DNA of 64,000 nucleotides from DATCMA01 sp036563645. Lineage in GTDB: Bacteria; Actinomycetota; Actinomycetes; Mycobacteriales; Micromonosporaceae. The notes below the pieces were generated by a model, which saw only the letters and a program-made list of their open reading frames with translations, ran no database searches and was not told where the DNA came from. The stretch is from contig DATCMA010000058.1 in the NCBI GenBank assembly GCA_036563645.1, positions 83,482 through 147,481 of the forward strand. The letters are read 5' to 3'. Below are positions 24,200-32,732 of the stretch, piece by piece (within the stretch, counting starts at the first letter, position 1; each line of letters begins with the position of its first letter). A program made the translations under genes and the position numbers.

Positions 24200-25770
24200 A
24201 TACTCCGCTGCGCCCGGCTCATCGCCGCTTGGTAGAGACGACCGCTGACCGCCCGGTCCCGGGCCAGCGCGGCGCGTGCCGCGTTCGCCCCCGGTCCCCC
24301 ATGCACTCCGCCGCCAGGATGCGCCGAGGCACTGGCCAAGAACAGGCGGTCGACGGGGGTGTCCGCTCGACCGAGACCCGGCACTGGTCGGAAGAAGAGC
24401 TGCTGGTATGGCGCGACGGTGCCGCCCCCGAGCGCACCGCCGACCAAGCTCGGATTCGCGCGCTCGAGGTCCGCCGGGCCGGCGACGTATCGACCAAGGA
24501 TCAAGGAGCGGAAGCCCGGAGCGTGCTCCTCCAGCACCTCCTCGACGCGCTCCACCTGGGCGGCGACGTCCTCCGCGGACCAGTGCGGCCGGTGCGGCAA
24601 GTGGGTGTACGCCCACAGCGACTCGGTGCCGGCCGGTGAGCGCGAGGGATCGGCGGTCGTCATCTGCCCCACCAGCAGGAACGGCTTGAGGGGAATCTCG
24701 TCGCGGTCGAGGGCCCGGGCGTACTGGCTCAATCCATCGAGATCCCCACCCACGTGCACGGTGCCCGCGCCGGCCACCTCGGGATTGCGCCACGGCATCG
24801 GGCCGGACAACGCCCAATCGACCTTGACCGTCGCGCCGTCCCACCGGAAGTTCGCGAGGTCCGCCACGAGCCGCGGCGGGAGCCAGCGCGGACCCACGAG
24901 ATCCCGGTAGAGGACGGGCGCGGGGACGTCGGCGAGGACCGCGCGCCGAGCCCGCCACAGGCGGCCGTCCGCCGTGGCCACCCCCACCGCGCGACCGCGG
25001 GCGATGAGGACGCGGTCGACCCGCGCGCCGGTCACGACCCGTCCACCGCGAGCAGCCAGCCGTGACACGAGCGCGTCGGTCAGCCGCTGGGCGCCACCGG
25101 TGGGCACCGGCCACCCGACCTCCTGGCCGAGCATGGCCAACAGCCAGCCGTAGACCCCGGAACCGGAGTGCTCCGGGGCCAGGTCCGTGTGCAAGGCGCA
25201 CCCGGTGAGCAGCAGGCGCGCGCCCTCCCCAGCGAAGAGTTCCCGCCCGAGGTGGCAGACCGGCAAGAGCAGCCGACGCCCCAGCCGCAGCGATCCGCCG
25301 AGACCCAGGGTGCGCAGCAGGGCGAGCCCGTGGCGGATCGGCGGAAACGGCGTGAAGAACGCGTTGATCAGCTCGGACGACATGCGCCGCCACTCCGCGT
25401 ACGCCGCCAGCCACCGCTCCCCGTCCCCGGCGGCGAACCGCTCCACCGACGCCGCGGTGACCTCGGGGTCACGCGACAGCACCACGGCCCGCCCATCGGG
25501 CAGCAGATGCGCCAGGACGAGGGGAGCGTGTCGCCAGTGCAGGCCGTACTCCTCGAGTCGCAGCGCGCGCAGCGCCGGGGAGACCGCCGCCAACGGGTAG
25601 AACGAGCTGTAGAGGTCGCTGAGGAACCCCGGGGCGACGACCTCAGCCGAGCGCACGGCACCGCCCGGTTGGTCGGCGGCTTCGACGACCACCACATCCC
25701 ACCCTGCGTCGGCGAGCAGGTTCGCGGCGACCAACCCGTTGGGCCCTGAACCGATCACCACCGCGTCCAT
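24190..25770 (-). CDS. Phytoene dehydrogenase-like FAD-dependent oxidoreductase
   Basis: A 526-residue flavoprotein. The N-terminus has the dinucleotide-binding motif VVIGSGPNGLVAANLLADAG and an acidic residue after the second strand (VVEAADQPGGAVRS), as in CrtI-type amine oxidase family members. The C-terminus has a GGGVHGGPGANAA FAD-contact motif. It belongs to the carotenoid/retinol desaturase-like group, whose members act on unsaturated or lipophilic substrates; no other carotenoid gene is present, so the substrate is unknown. ATG 25770 was chosen; GTG 25779 is possible. The divergent aldehyde dehydrogenase starts about 100 bp away. Confidence 0.88.
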   Translation of the reverse strand: MDAVVIGSGPNGLVAANLLADAGWDVVVVEAADQPGGAVRSAEVVAPGFLSDLYSSFYPLAAVSPALRALRLEEYGLHWRHAPLVLAHLLPDGRAVVLSRDPEVTAASVERFAAGDGERWLAAYAEWRRMSSELINAFFTPFPPIRHGLALLRTLGLGGSLRLGRRLLLPVCHLGRELFAGEGARLLLTGCALHTDLAPEHSGSGVYGWLLAMLGQEVGWPVPTGGAQRLTDALVSRLAARGGRVVTGARVDRVLIARGRAVGVATADGRLWRARRAVLADVPAPVLYRDLVGPRWLPPRLVADLANFRWDGATVKVDWALSGPMPWRNPEVAGAGTVHVGGDLDGLSQYARALDRDEIPLKPFLLVGQMTTADPSRSPAGTESLWAYTHLPHRPHWSAEDVAAQVERVEEVLEEHAPGFRSLILGRYVAGPADLERANPSLVGGALGGGTVAPYQQLFFRPVPGLGRADTPVDRLFLASASAHPGGGVHGGPGANAARAALARDRAVSGRLYQAAMSRAQRSIYQ

Positions 25771-25873
25771 GCCGTCCACCCCGGCGATTCTTCCCTCCCG
25801 ACCGAGGAGCAGTCCTGCGCCCGTGCAGGACACGGTGCGTTTGGCCGATGGGGCCGTGGGGCATGCACGCCCC

Positions 25874-27310
25874 ATGTACGAGGTCGAACAGCTCATCGGG
25901 GGGCATTGGGGGGCAGGCGGCGACGGCCGGCTCACCGTCCTCGACCCCGCCGACGACACTCCGGTCAGCACCGTGCCGATCGCCACGCCGGTCGAGGTCG
26001 ACACGGCGGTCATGACGGCGCGCAAGGCCGCCACGGATTGGGCACGCACGCCGGCCGCGGAACGAGGAGCCGCCCTCCACCACGCTGCCGAGGCCGTGGC
26101 GGCGGCCATCGACCGCCTCGCCGAGGCGCAGACCGCCGAGATGGGACGGCCCATTCGGGAGGCGCGCGCGGGGGTGGCCGCGGGGGTGGCCACCCTACGG
26201 CAGTACGCGGAGCTCGGCCCGGTCCACCGCGGCAAGACCCTGGCGGGCGCGCACCACGCCACCGACCTCATGACGTACGAGCCCCGCGGCGTCGTCGCGG
26301 TGATCACACCGTGGAACGACCCGGTGGCGGTCTCCTGCGGACTGCTCGGCGCCGCGCTGGTCACCGGCAACACCGTGGTGTATAAGCCCAGCGAACGCGC
26401 CCCAGCCACCGGCTGGCTGCTCACGCGGATCCTCGCCGAGCACCTCCCGGACGGGGTGCTGTCGATGGTGACCGGGGACGGAACGGTGGGCGCGGCGCTC
26501 GCGGGACACGACGTGGACGTGGTCGCCCACGTCGGCGCCACCGCCACGGGCCGGGCGATCGCCGCGACGTGCGTGCGCACCGGCGCCAAAGCGCTGCTGG
26601 AGAACGGAGGAAGTGACCCGCTCATCGTCGACGACGGGGTCGACCCGGAGTGGGCCGCGCAGCAGGCCGCCCAGGGGGCCTTCGCGAACGCCGGGCAGTT
26701 GTGCGTCGCCGTGGAGCGGATCTACGTTCACCGCGCGATCGCCGACGCGTTCCTCGACGCGCTGGTGCGGCGCGCGACACGCCTGCGGGTAGGGCCCGGC
26801 CGCGATCCCGCGACCGACCTCGGACCGCTGGTCGACCGGCGACACCGCGACGAGGTGCACGCGCAGGTCACCGACGCGGTGACCCGGGGTGCCCGGTTGC
26901 TCTGTGGCGGCGTGATCCCCAGCGGACCCGGGGCCTTCTACCCGCCCACGGTGCTCGTCGACTGCACCGACGACATGCCCGTCATGCGGGAGGAGACGTT
27001 TGGCCCGGTCGCACCGGTGATGGTGGTCGACTCCTTCGACGAGGCGTTGGTGCGTGCCTGTCGCTCCCCGTATGGATTGGCGGCGACCGTTCTCACCCCG
27101 TCGATGAGCCACGCGCAGCGTGCCTGGCGGGAGCTCCCGGTCGGAACCGTCAAGATCAACGCGGTCTTCGGCGGTGCTCCGGGCGGTGCCGCGCACCCGC
27201 GCCGCGGCAGCGGCCAAGGCTTTGGCTACGGCCCCGATCTCTTAGACGAGATGACGTTCACCAAAGTCGTCCACATTGAGCCGCCAAGTGGTGCGCGTGG
27301 ACACTGGTAG
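25874..27310 (+). CDS. Aldehyde dehydrogenase family protein
   Basis: A 478-residue NAD(P)-dependent aldehyde dehydrogenase. Motifs in order: PWNDPVAVSCGLLGAALVTGN (cofactor-site region), the general base in LLENGGSDPLIV, the catalytic cysteine in GQLCVAVERI and MREETFGPV. ENGG replaces the more common ELGG, but the glutamate remains. The divergent arrangement with the FAD-dependent oxidoreductase suggests shared control and perhaps successive oxidation steps. Substrate not predictable. Confidence 0.9.
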   Translation: MYEVEQLIGGHWGAGGDGRLTVLDPADDTPVSTVPIATPVEVDTAVMTARKAATDWARTPAAERGAALHHAAEAVAAAIDRLAEAQTAEMGRPIREARAGVAAGVATLRQYAELGPVHRGKTLAGAHHATDLMTYEPRGVVAVITPWNDPVAVSCGLLGAALVTGNTVVYKPSERAPATGWLLTRILAEHLPDGVLSMVTGDGTVGAALAGHDVDVVAHVGATATGRAIAATCVRTGAKALLENGGSDPLIVDDGVDPEWAAQQAAQGAFANAGQLCVAVERIYVHRAIADAFLDALVRRATRLRVGPGRDPATDLGPLVDRRHRDEVHAQVTDAVTRGARLLCGGVIPSGPGAFYPPTVLVDCTDDMPVMREETFGPVAPVMVVDSFDEALVRACRSPYGLAATVLTPSMSHAQRAWRELPVGTVKINAVFGGAPGGAAHPRRGSGQGFGYGPDLLDEMTFTKVVHIEPPSGARGHW

Positions 27311-27330
27311 CCCGTTCCACCGCGGCGCGC

Positions 27331-27774
27331 CTACCGCTCCCCGCGCTTCTCGCGCTCCCGGGCCGCGGCGGTCGCCTTCCGATTCGCCTTACCGATCGCC
27401 TGGACCAGCTCGTCCTTGCTCATCGTGGTCCGCCGGGGAATGTTGAGCCGCGCCGCGATGTCCTCGAGGTGCTGGCGGGGCGCGTTCGCGTCCACACCGC
27501 CGGCCGTCGCTTGCCGCGCCGCGGTGGCCCCCTGCGCCGCCTGCGGATCACTTGGCCCTTTGCGGTCTTTGGGCTCCCAATGGTCGCCGACCTTTTCGAA
27601 CGAGTGCTTCAGCGCCGCGTACGCCGTGCGGTGCGCCCGCTCTCCCTCGCCGTACGTCTCGACCGCGGAGTCGTGGGTCTTCTTCCACGTCCGCTGTGCC
27701 TTGTCGCTGGAGCGTCGCACCGTGCTCGGCAGGTCATCGGGTTCCGGCACGGCCCTCTCGTCCGGCTTCGGCAT
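27331..27774 (-). CDS. ChaB-domain protein with C-terminal Rho_N/SAP-like domain
   Basis: A 147-residue protein. Residues 1-70 form a ChaB domain (DLPSTVRRSSDKAQRTWKKTHDSA ... ERAHRTAYAALKHSFEK pattern); the C-terminus (about 105-130) has a helix-extended-helix pattern like Rho_N/SAP domains (DIAARLNIPRRTTMSKDELVQAI), which bind nucleic acid. A GGGAGGAGG ribosome-binding site precedes the ATG. ChaB was once proposed as a cation-transport regulator, but the real role is unknown. Confidence 0.87.
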   Translation of the reverse strand: MPKPDERAVPEPDDLPSTVRRSSDKAQRTWKKTHDSAVETYGEGERAHRTAYAALKHSFEKVGDHWEPKDRKGPSDPQAAQGATAARQATAGGVDANAPRQHLEDIAARLNIPRRTTMSKDELVQAIGKANRKATAAAREREKRGER

Positions 27775-27962
27775 GGCCGCCTCCTCCCTCGGGCTCCTGC
27801 CCTCACGGTGCCCGGCGAGCCGACCGAGCAAACGGCACAGGCCCTCGGCGCGCGGCAGCGCCGGCTCACGCGCTCCCTGGTGACCGCGCGGCCCCGGCGG
27901 CGTGTGGCCACGGGTGGCCCAGGGCCGGTTTGCCGGAGGGGCCCGAGGGTAGCGAAACAGGC

Positions 27963-28373
27963 ATGGAACGGGGCAACAGCAAACACGCTCCACGCGTGGA
28001 CGAAGCGTTTCTGCGGGAAGTGGAGAGCACCGTCCACGGCACCGCCGGGAGCCGCGTCGAGGAGTGGTACGAGGCGGAGCCGTCCGGTGAGGACCAACCC
28101 GGCACGACCGCCATCACCCCGCCGGGACACCGCACCGGCTCTCCTCAGGGAATGACCAGTGAGGACGTCGAGCAACGCAGCCGCCTGGGGCGTTACATCA
28201 GCCTGTCCGCGCTCCCTGGCGATCGCACGGTGCTGCGCCGCAACGCCGAGGAGAACGAAGCCCCGGACGACATTCTGGCTCAATTGGACCAGCTTCCCGA
28301 GAACACCACCTTCGAGACGGTGTCGCAGATCTGGGCGGCGCTGGGGCACGCGAACGAGACACAGCGGTGGTAG
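27963..28373 (+). CDS. DUF2795 family protein
   Basis: A 136-residue soluble protein. The C-terminal part (about 75-130, RSRLGRYISLSALPGDRTVL through LPENTTFETVSQIWAALGH) fits the actinobacterial DUF2795 pattern; the N-terminal part is charged and probably flexible. No enzymatic motifs. It starts at ATG 27963, opposite the ChaB gene, and lies before an SRPBCC gene on the same strand. Function unknown. Confidence 0.8.
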   Translation: MERGNSKHAPRVDEAFLREVESTVHGTAGSRVEEWYEAEPSGEDQPGTTAITPPGHRTGSPQGMTSEDVEQRSRLGRYISLSALPGDRTVLRRNAEENEAPDDILAQLDQLPENTTFETVSQIWAALGHANETQRW

Positions 28374-28439
28374 AGGCATCCGCTTTGGCCCCGAACGGGC
28401 ACGTCGCCCTTCCAGAAAGGGCCAGAAAGGGGATTCGAG

Positions 28440-28919
28440 ATGACAACGACCATCAGTGCCCAGATTCACGTGTCGGTGCCGGTGCGAGTCGCCTACAACC
28501 AGTGGACGCAGTTCGAGGAGTTCCCCCAGTTCATGGAGGGTGTCGCTGAGGTGCGCAGGCTGTCGGACACGCTCACCCACTGGACGACCGGTATCGGTGG
28601 GCTGACGCGGGAGTTCGACGCGGAAATCGTCGAAATGGTCCCCGACAAGCGCGTGGCCTGGGCGGCAAAGGGCGGTGTCAACCAGAAAGGGCGAGTGACG
28701 TTTGACCCTCTGGACGACCACACCACACGGGTGACCGCCGAAATTGAATACGAACCGTCCGGCTTCGCCGAGCTTGCCGGATCCAAGCTCGGCCTCATCG
28801 AGCACCGCGTGAAGGGCGATCTGAAGCGGTTCAAGCGCTTCATTGAAAACCGCGACAAGAGCCGGGAGAACCGGTTGTCCGGCGCGGGTCCGCACCAGCA
28901 CACGCACGAGCACATCTGA
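28440..28919 (+). CDS. SRPBCC family (cyclase/dehydrase-like) protein
   Basis: A 159-residue helix-grip protein of the polyketide cyclase/dehydrase-like subgroup: VSVPVRVAYNQWTQFEEFPQFMEGV at the N-terminus and the long C-terminal helix with ESRVKG-like charged residues (IEHRVKGDLKRFKRFIENR). The tail is histidine-rich. AAAGGGG precedes ATG 28440. Such stand-alone proteins are common in actinobacteria and their ligands are mostly unknown. Spaced about 65 bp from the DUF2795 gene. Confidence 0.88.
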   Translation: MTTTISAQIHVSVPVRVAYNQWTQFEEFPQFMEGVAEVRRLSDTLTHWTTGIGGLTREFDAEIVEMVPDKRVAWAAKGGVNQKGRVTFDPLDDHTTRVTAEIEYEPSGFAELAGSKLGLIEHRVKGDLKRFKRFIENRDKSRENRLSGAGPHQHTHEHI

Positions 28920-28973
28920 CGTCCGTCAGGGGTCCGGCTCGGGCCCCTGACACCATCCGACGCGGGAGACACC

Positions 28974-29228
28974 ATGAGGGACAGCGCAGGCGCGTGGCGC
29001 GATGAGCGGCGGCTGCCGCTGCACGAACTGAACCGAGCCGTGGCGCGATCGACTCCGGATGGTCAGGTTGACGACGTGACCGGTGAGTCCGCCGGCGACG
29101 AGCAGACGTTCGGGCATGGCCCCACGGCGATGCTGCCCGGCGAGATCGACGCGGACCGGGTACCGGACGCGACGGATCCCGAGCGACGTCACCGCCCCTC
29201 AACGACCGGCCGTACCGGTCCACATTGA
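28974..29228 (+). CDS. Hypothetical protein, hydrophilic, 84 residues
   Basis: ATG 28974, with GGGAG five to eight bases upstream, opens a frame of 84 residues that is highly polar and lacks any membrane segment or cysteine. Third codon positions are mostly G or C, as in real genes here. It follows the SRPBCC gene by 54 bp on the same strand. No family recognised; a competing open frame exists on the other strand. Confidence 0.45.
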   Translation: MRDSAGAWRDERRLPLHELNRAVARSTPDGQVDDVTGESAGDEQTFGHGPTAMLPGEIDADRVPDATDPERRHRPSTTGRTGPH

Positions 29229-29233
29229 TCGAT

Positions 29234-30418
29234 CTATTCGACGGGGGCGGGCTCGGCGCTGCGGTTGCCGGCAAGACGGGTCGAGACGACGTACAGCGCC
29301 CACAACACCAGGGAGAGGACGAACAGCAACAGCCCGAGCAATCCGAATCGGTCAGTGATCACCACGCCCATTCCGGAGACCAACAGCGCGCCTCCGAGCG
29401 CGGCGGCGCCGACTTGCATTCCGATGGCTCGGTCGGCGTGCTCCGCGCCCACCCGCTGCGCCGTGGTCAACGTGAGGAGGGGGAAGACGGGCGCCGCGGT
29501 GAACGCGAGCACGACGAGCCCGACCACCGCCACCGCCGCCGGGGCCGGTATCGCGATGAACAGCGCGCCCACCACCATCCCGACCACGTTCCTCGACAGC
29601 ACCCGCGCGGCGCCGAACCGCTCAGCGAACTCTCCCTGGATCAGACGCCCGACGAAGAGGCTGCCCCAGTAGCCGGCGACGCACAGGCCCGCCGCCGTAC
29701 TGCCCATCCCTCGACCTTCGGTGAGCAACAGGTACGCCCAGAGCCCTGCGCCGACCTCGATGGCCGTGTAGGTGGCGAAGGTAAAGACCCCCAGCCACAC
29801 CGCGGGCAGGGTCAACGTCCGCCACGGCGGTGGTGACACGCCCTTCTCCGCGCGCGGACCGCGACCCCAGGCGGGGACCGAGAGGAGGAACGCGAGCGCG
29901 AGGGCGAGCTGGGCGACCGCGACGATGACATACCCCCAGCGCCAGGCCAGTCCGAGCTCGAGGACGGCGGTCATGGTGAGGGGACCGAGCGCGACCCCGA
30001 GCCCGAAGAACGCGTGCAGCCAGTTCATGTGGCGCGGCCCGAAGGCGCCGGCGGCGTAGGCGTTGAGCGCTGAGTCGATCGCCCCGGAGCCCGCCCCGAC
30101 CAGCCACCCCAACCCCACGATCAGCGCGAGCGCGGGCGACACGGCGTAGCCGATGAGGCTGACCCCCACAAGGGCGGTGCTGGCGGCGAGTAGCCCGCCG
30201 ACGCCGATCCAGGACAACGCGAAGCCAGCGGCCACACTGGACATCAGGTAGCCGATGGTGCTCGCGGTCACGATGAGCCCGACGGCCGAGGTCGGCACGG
30301 AAAAGTCATCCCGCATCGTCGGCCACGCCACGCCGAGGAGCCCGTCCGGAAGGCCGAGGCTGATGAAGGCGAAGTACGCCAGGAGGAGCAGACCGAGGCA
30401 CGGCCGGAGGGTCCCCAT
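29234..30418 (-). CDS. MFS transporter
   Basis: A 394-residue major facilitator with about twelve hydrophobic segments, beginning LGLLLLAYFAFISLGLPDGLLG, the N-terminal pattern of the fucose-permease-like subgroup. A cytoplasmic loop near the middle (WGRGPRAEKGVSPPP) separates two six-helix halves. GGGAAAGG sits six bases before ATG 30418. Substrate unknown; it is divergent from a HAD phosphatase gene, so a phosphorylated or sugar-like compound is possible but not shown. Confidence 0.9.
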   Translation of the reverse strand: MGTLRPCLGLLLLAYFAFISLGLPDGLLGVAWPTMRDDFSVPTSAVGLIVTASTIGYLMSSVAAGFALSWIGVGGLLAASTALVGVSLIGYAVSPALALIVGLGWLVGAGSGAIDSALNAYAAGAFGPRHMNWLHAFFGLGVALGPLTMTAVLELGLAWRWGYVIVAVAQLALALAFLLSVPAWGRGPRAEKGVSPPPWRTLTLPAVWLGVFTFATYTAIEVGAGLWAYLLLTEGRGMGSTAAGLCVAGYWGSLFVGRLIQGEFAERFGAARVLSRNVVGMVVGALFIAIPAPAAVAVVGLVVLAFTAAPVFPLLTLTTAQRVGAEHADRAIGMQVGAAALGGALLVSGMGVVITDRFGLLGLLLFVLSLVLWALYVVSTRLAGNRSAEPAPVE

Positions 30419-30520
30419 CGTGCCTTTCCCATCGACGCGGATGACGGTCTCCCCATTCTTGCCGTGAAAGGCCGGCGAACCAAGCGGTGGCGGACCGCCC
30501 GCGGTGGGTAAGAGCACGCC

Positions 30521-31225
30521 ATGACGGCAGCGGAACGTCCCGCGGGGGTCCTCTTCGACGTGGATGGGACCCTCGTCGACACCACCTATCTCCATACCAC
30601 CGCGTGGTGGTCGGCGCTGCGACAGGCCGGCTACGACGTGCCGATGGCGCTCATCCACCGCTCGATCGGCATGGGCGCGGACAAACTGCTCGATCACGTC
30701 CTCGGGGCAGGCCGGGATCGCTCCCGCGACGCCCAGTTGCGGGCGGCGCACGTCGCCTTGTACGCCGAGTACTGGAGCCGGCTTCGCCCCCTGCCGGGCG
30801 CGCCCCAGCTCCTGCGCGCCTGCGCGGCCCGGGCCCTGCGGGTGGTGCTGGCGTCCTCTGCCTCCGCGACCGAGCTGGCCGCGCTGCGTCGGGTGCTCGA
30901 CGTCGACGACGTCATCACCGGCGCGACCTCCGGTTCCGACGCCAAGGAGACGAAACCCGAGCCCGACATCGTCGAGGCGGCGCTGGCGGCCGGCGGGCTG
31001 AGCCCGGACCGGGCGGTCTTCGTCGGGGACTCGGTGTGGGACGTCGCCGCCGCGGGACGACTCGGTATCCCGTGCGTGGCGGTGACCTGTGGGGGAACCA
31101 GTCGGGCTGAGCTCGTCGAGGCAGGGGCGCGGGCCGTCTACCCCGATCCCGCCGCTTTGCTCGCCGATCTCGACGCGTCACCCATCGGGGCGCTCACCCG
31201 TCCGGCCGCGGCCACACACAGCTGA
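30521..31225 (+). CDS. HAD-superfamily phosphatase (beta-phosphoglucomutase/phosphoglycolate phosphatase-like)
   Basis: A 234-residue HAD subfamily IA hydrolase with the nucleophile motif FDVDGTLVDT, the motif II serine in VLASSAS, the lysine in KETKPEPDI and the motif IV GDSVWDV. It hydrolyses a small phosphate ester. It is not distinguishable between phosphoglycolate phosphatase, sugar phosphatase and mutase by sequence alone. A phosphonate or sugar link with the divergent transporter is only positional. Confidence 0.9.
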   Translation: MTAAERPAGVLFDVDGTLVDTTYLHTTAWWSALRQAGYDVPMALIHRSIGMGADKLLDHVLGAGRDRSRDAQLRAAHVALYAEYWSRLRPLPGAPQLLRACAARALRVVLASSASATELAALRRVLDVDDVITGATSGSDAKETKPEPDIVEAALAAGGLSPDRAVFVGDSVWDVAAAGRLGIPCVAVTCGGTSRAELVEAGARAVYPDPAALLADLDASPIGALTRPAAATHS

Positions 31226-31280
31226 GCCGCGACGAGCGCAGATGACCTGAAGGCGAGACCACACCGGCCAGGAGGGGCGG

Positions 31281-32555
31281 GTGGAGTGGGATCCGGCTGA
31301 TCTTGTGATTACCCTGTTCGGGCTCGGCGCGCTGCTCGCCGGTGTCCTGCCCAGGCTTGTCGAGCAGCGCCCGTTCTCGATGCCGATCGTGTTCGTGGCG
31401 CTCGGCATGGTGGTGTTCTCGCTGCCAACCCCCCTGCCACGTCCGGATCCCCTCACCTATCCGACGATCGCGATGCACCTCACCGAGCTGGGCGTGATCA
31501 TCGCGTTGATGGGCGCCGGGCTCAAGATCGACCGCACGATGGACCTGTGCCGGTGGATGTCGACGTGGCGGCTCGTCATCATCGCCATGCCGTTGACGGT
31601 CGCCGGGGTCGCGGTGCTCGGCTGGTGGTGGATGGGGCTCGCCCCGGTCGCGGCCGTCCTGCTCGGCGGGGCGCTGGCCCCGACCGACCCGGTGCTCGCC
31701 TCCGACGTCGACGTGGGGAAGCCAACCGAGTCCGAGGACTCCGAGGACGAGGTCCGGTTCGCGCTGACCTCCGAGGGTGGGCTGACCGAAGGGCTGGCGT
31801 TCCTGTTCGTCTACGCGGCCATCGCGTGGGCCACCGCCCCCGAGCCCTCCCTCACCTGGTTGCTGCGCTGGCTCAGCGTCGACGCCGCGTACAAGGCGGC
31901 GATGGGCATCCTCGGCGGCACCGCGGTGGGCTGGCTCCTCGGCCGGCTCTTCTTCCGTGCCCCGTCGGAGAAGTTCCGGCTCGCGCGGCACTCCGAGGGC
32001 TTCCTCGCCCTCGCGTCGTCATTCCTCACGTACGGCGCCGTGGAGCTCGTGGGTGGCTATGGCTTCCTCGCCGTCTTCATCGCGGCCCGAGCGATCCGCC
32101 GCGCGCAGCGCCGCGATCACTACCACCAGGTGCTGCACGACTTCTCTGAACAAGTCGAACGGCTGTGGACCATGTTCCTGCTCCTCCTGTTCGGCGGGGC
32201 GGTGGCCAACGGTCTGTTCGCCGCGCTGACCTGGCAGGCGGCGCTCACCGGGTTGGCGCTGCTGCTGGTGATCCGTCCGCTGGTGGCCCGGTTTGCGCTG
32301 TGGGGAGCGCCCGGCTACGGCCCCGAGCACTGGGTGGTCGCGGCGTTCGGCATCCGCGGCATCGGAACGCTCTACTACCTGTCCCACACCGTGGCGCACG
32401 TCGTGGACTTCCCCCAGGCGAAGGAGGTCTGGGCCACCGGCGCCTTCGTCGTGCTCGTCTCCGTCGTGGTGCACGGCATCACCGCGACCCCGGTCATGCA
32501 GACGCTCGACCGGTGTCGGCGTCGGGCCGAGACATCCCCAGGGACCGCCCTCTAG
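31281..32555 (+). CDS. Cation:proton antiporter, CPA1/NhaP type
   Basis: A 424-residue integral membrane exchanger with about twelve helices. The ion-binding motif APTDPVLAS near residue 133 is the classic CPA1 signature, and SEGGLTEGLAFLFVY and FGIRGIGTLYYL are further conserved helices. A GGAGGGG ribosome-binding site precedes GTG 31281. It should exchange Na+ or K+ for H+ for pH and salt homeostasis. It lies 55 bp after the HAD gene, possibly co-transcribed. Confidence 0.93.
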   Translation: MEWDPADLVITLFGLGALLAGVLPRLVEQRPFSMPIVFVALGMVVFSLPTPLPRPDPLTYPTIAMHLTELGVIIALMGAGLKIDRTMDLCRWMSTWRLVIIAMPLTVAGVAVLGWWWMGLAPVAAVLLGGALAPTDPVLASDVDVGKPTESEDSEDEVRFALTSEGGLTEGLAFLFVYAAIAWATAPEPSLTWLLRWLSVDAAYKAAMGILGGTAVGWLLGRLFFRAPSEKFRLARHSEGFLALASSFLTYGAVELVGGYGFLAVFIAARAIRRAQRRDHYHQVLHDFSEQVERLWTMFLLLLFGGAVANGLFAALTWQAALTGLALLLVIRPLVARFALWGAPGYGPEHWVVAAFGIRGIGTLYYLSHTVAHVVDFPQAKEVWATGAFVVLVSVVVHGITATPVMQTLDRCRRRAETSPGTAL

Positions 32556-32676
32556 CGGGCACCTCAGCCAGCGGAAGGCGACGTCACCGACCCAGGGGAT
32601 CGACGGAGAGTAATTGACTCGTCGCTCAGCAGCCCTTCACATATCGCGGAGACACCCGTACGGTTATCGATGAATT

Positions 32677-32690
32677 TGGGAGCGCTTCCA
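32677..32690 (+). promoter_or_regulatory. CelR/CebR-type operator upstream of the cellulase
   Basis: TGGGAGCGCTTCCA lies 43 bp before the GH6 start codon. It differs at one base from the palindrome TGGGAGCGCTCCCA bound by the LacI-family cellulase regulators CelR (Thermobifida) and CebR (Streptomyces). A TTGACT element at 32614-32619 may be the -35 box of the promoter, but the -10 is unclear. Repression relieved by cellobiose would be expected. Confidence 0.78.
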
Positions 32691-32732
32691 TGGATGTATG
32701 TCCATGTCTTGCGCGCCGGAAGGAGTTCCTAC

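Noticed and set aside
28926..29192. Minus-strand open frame opposite the 84-residue gene
   Set aside because: The plus-strand frame has a better ribosome-binding site and fits the direction of the preceding gene.
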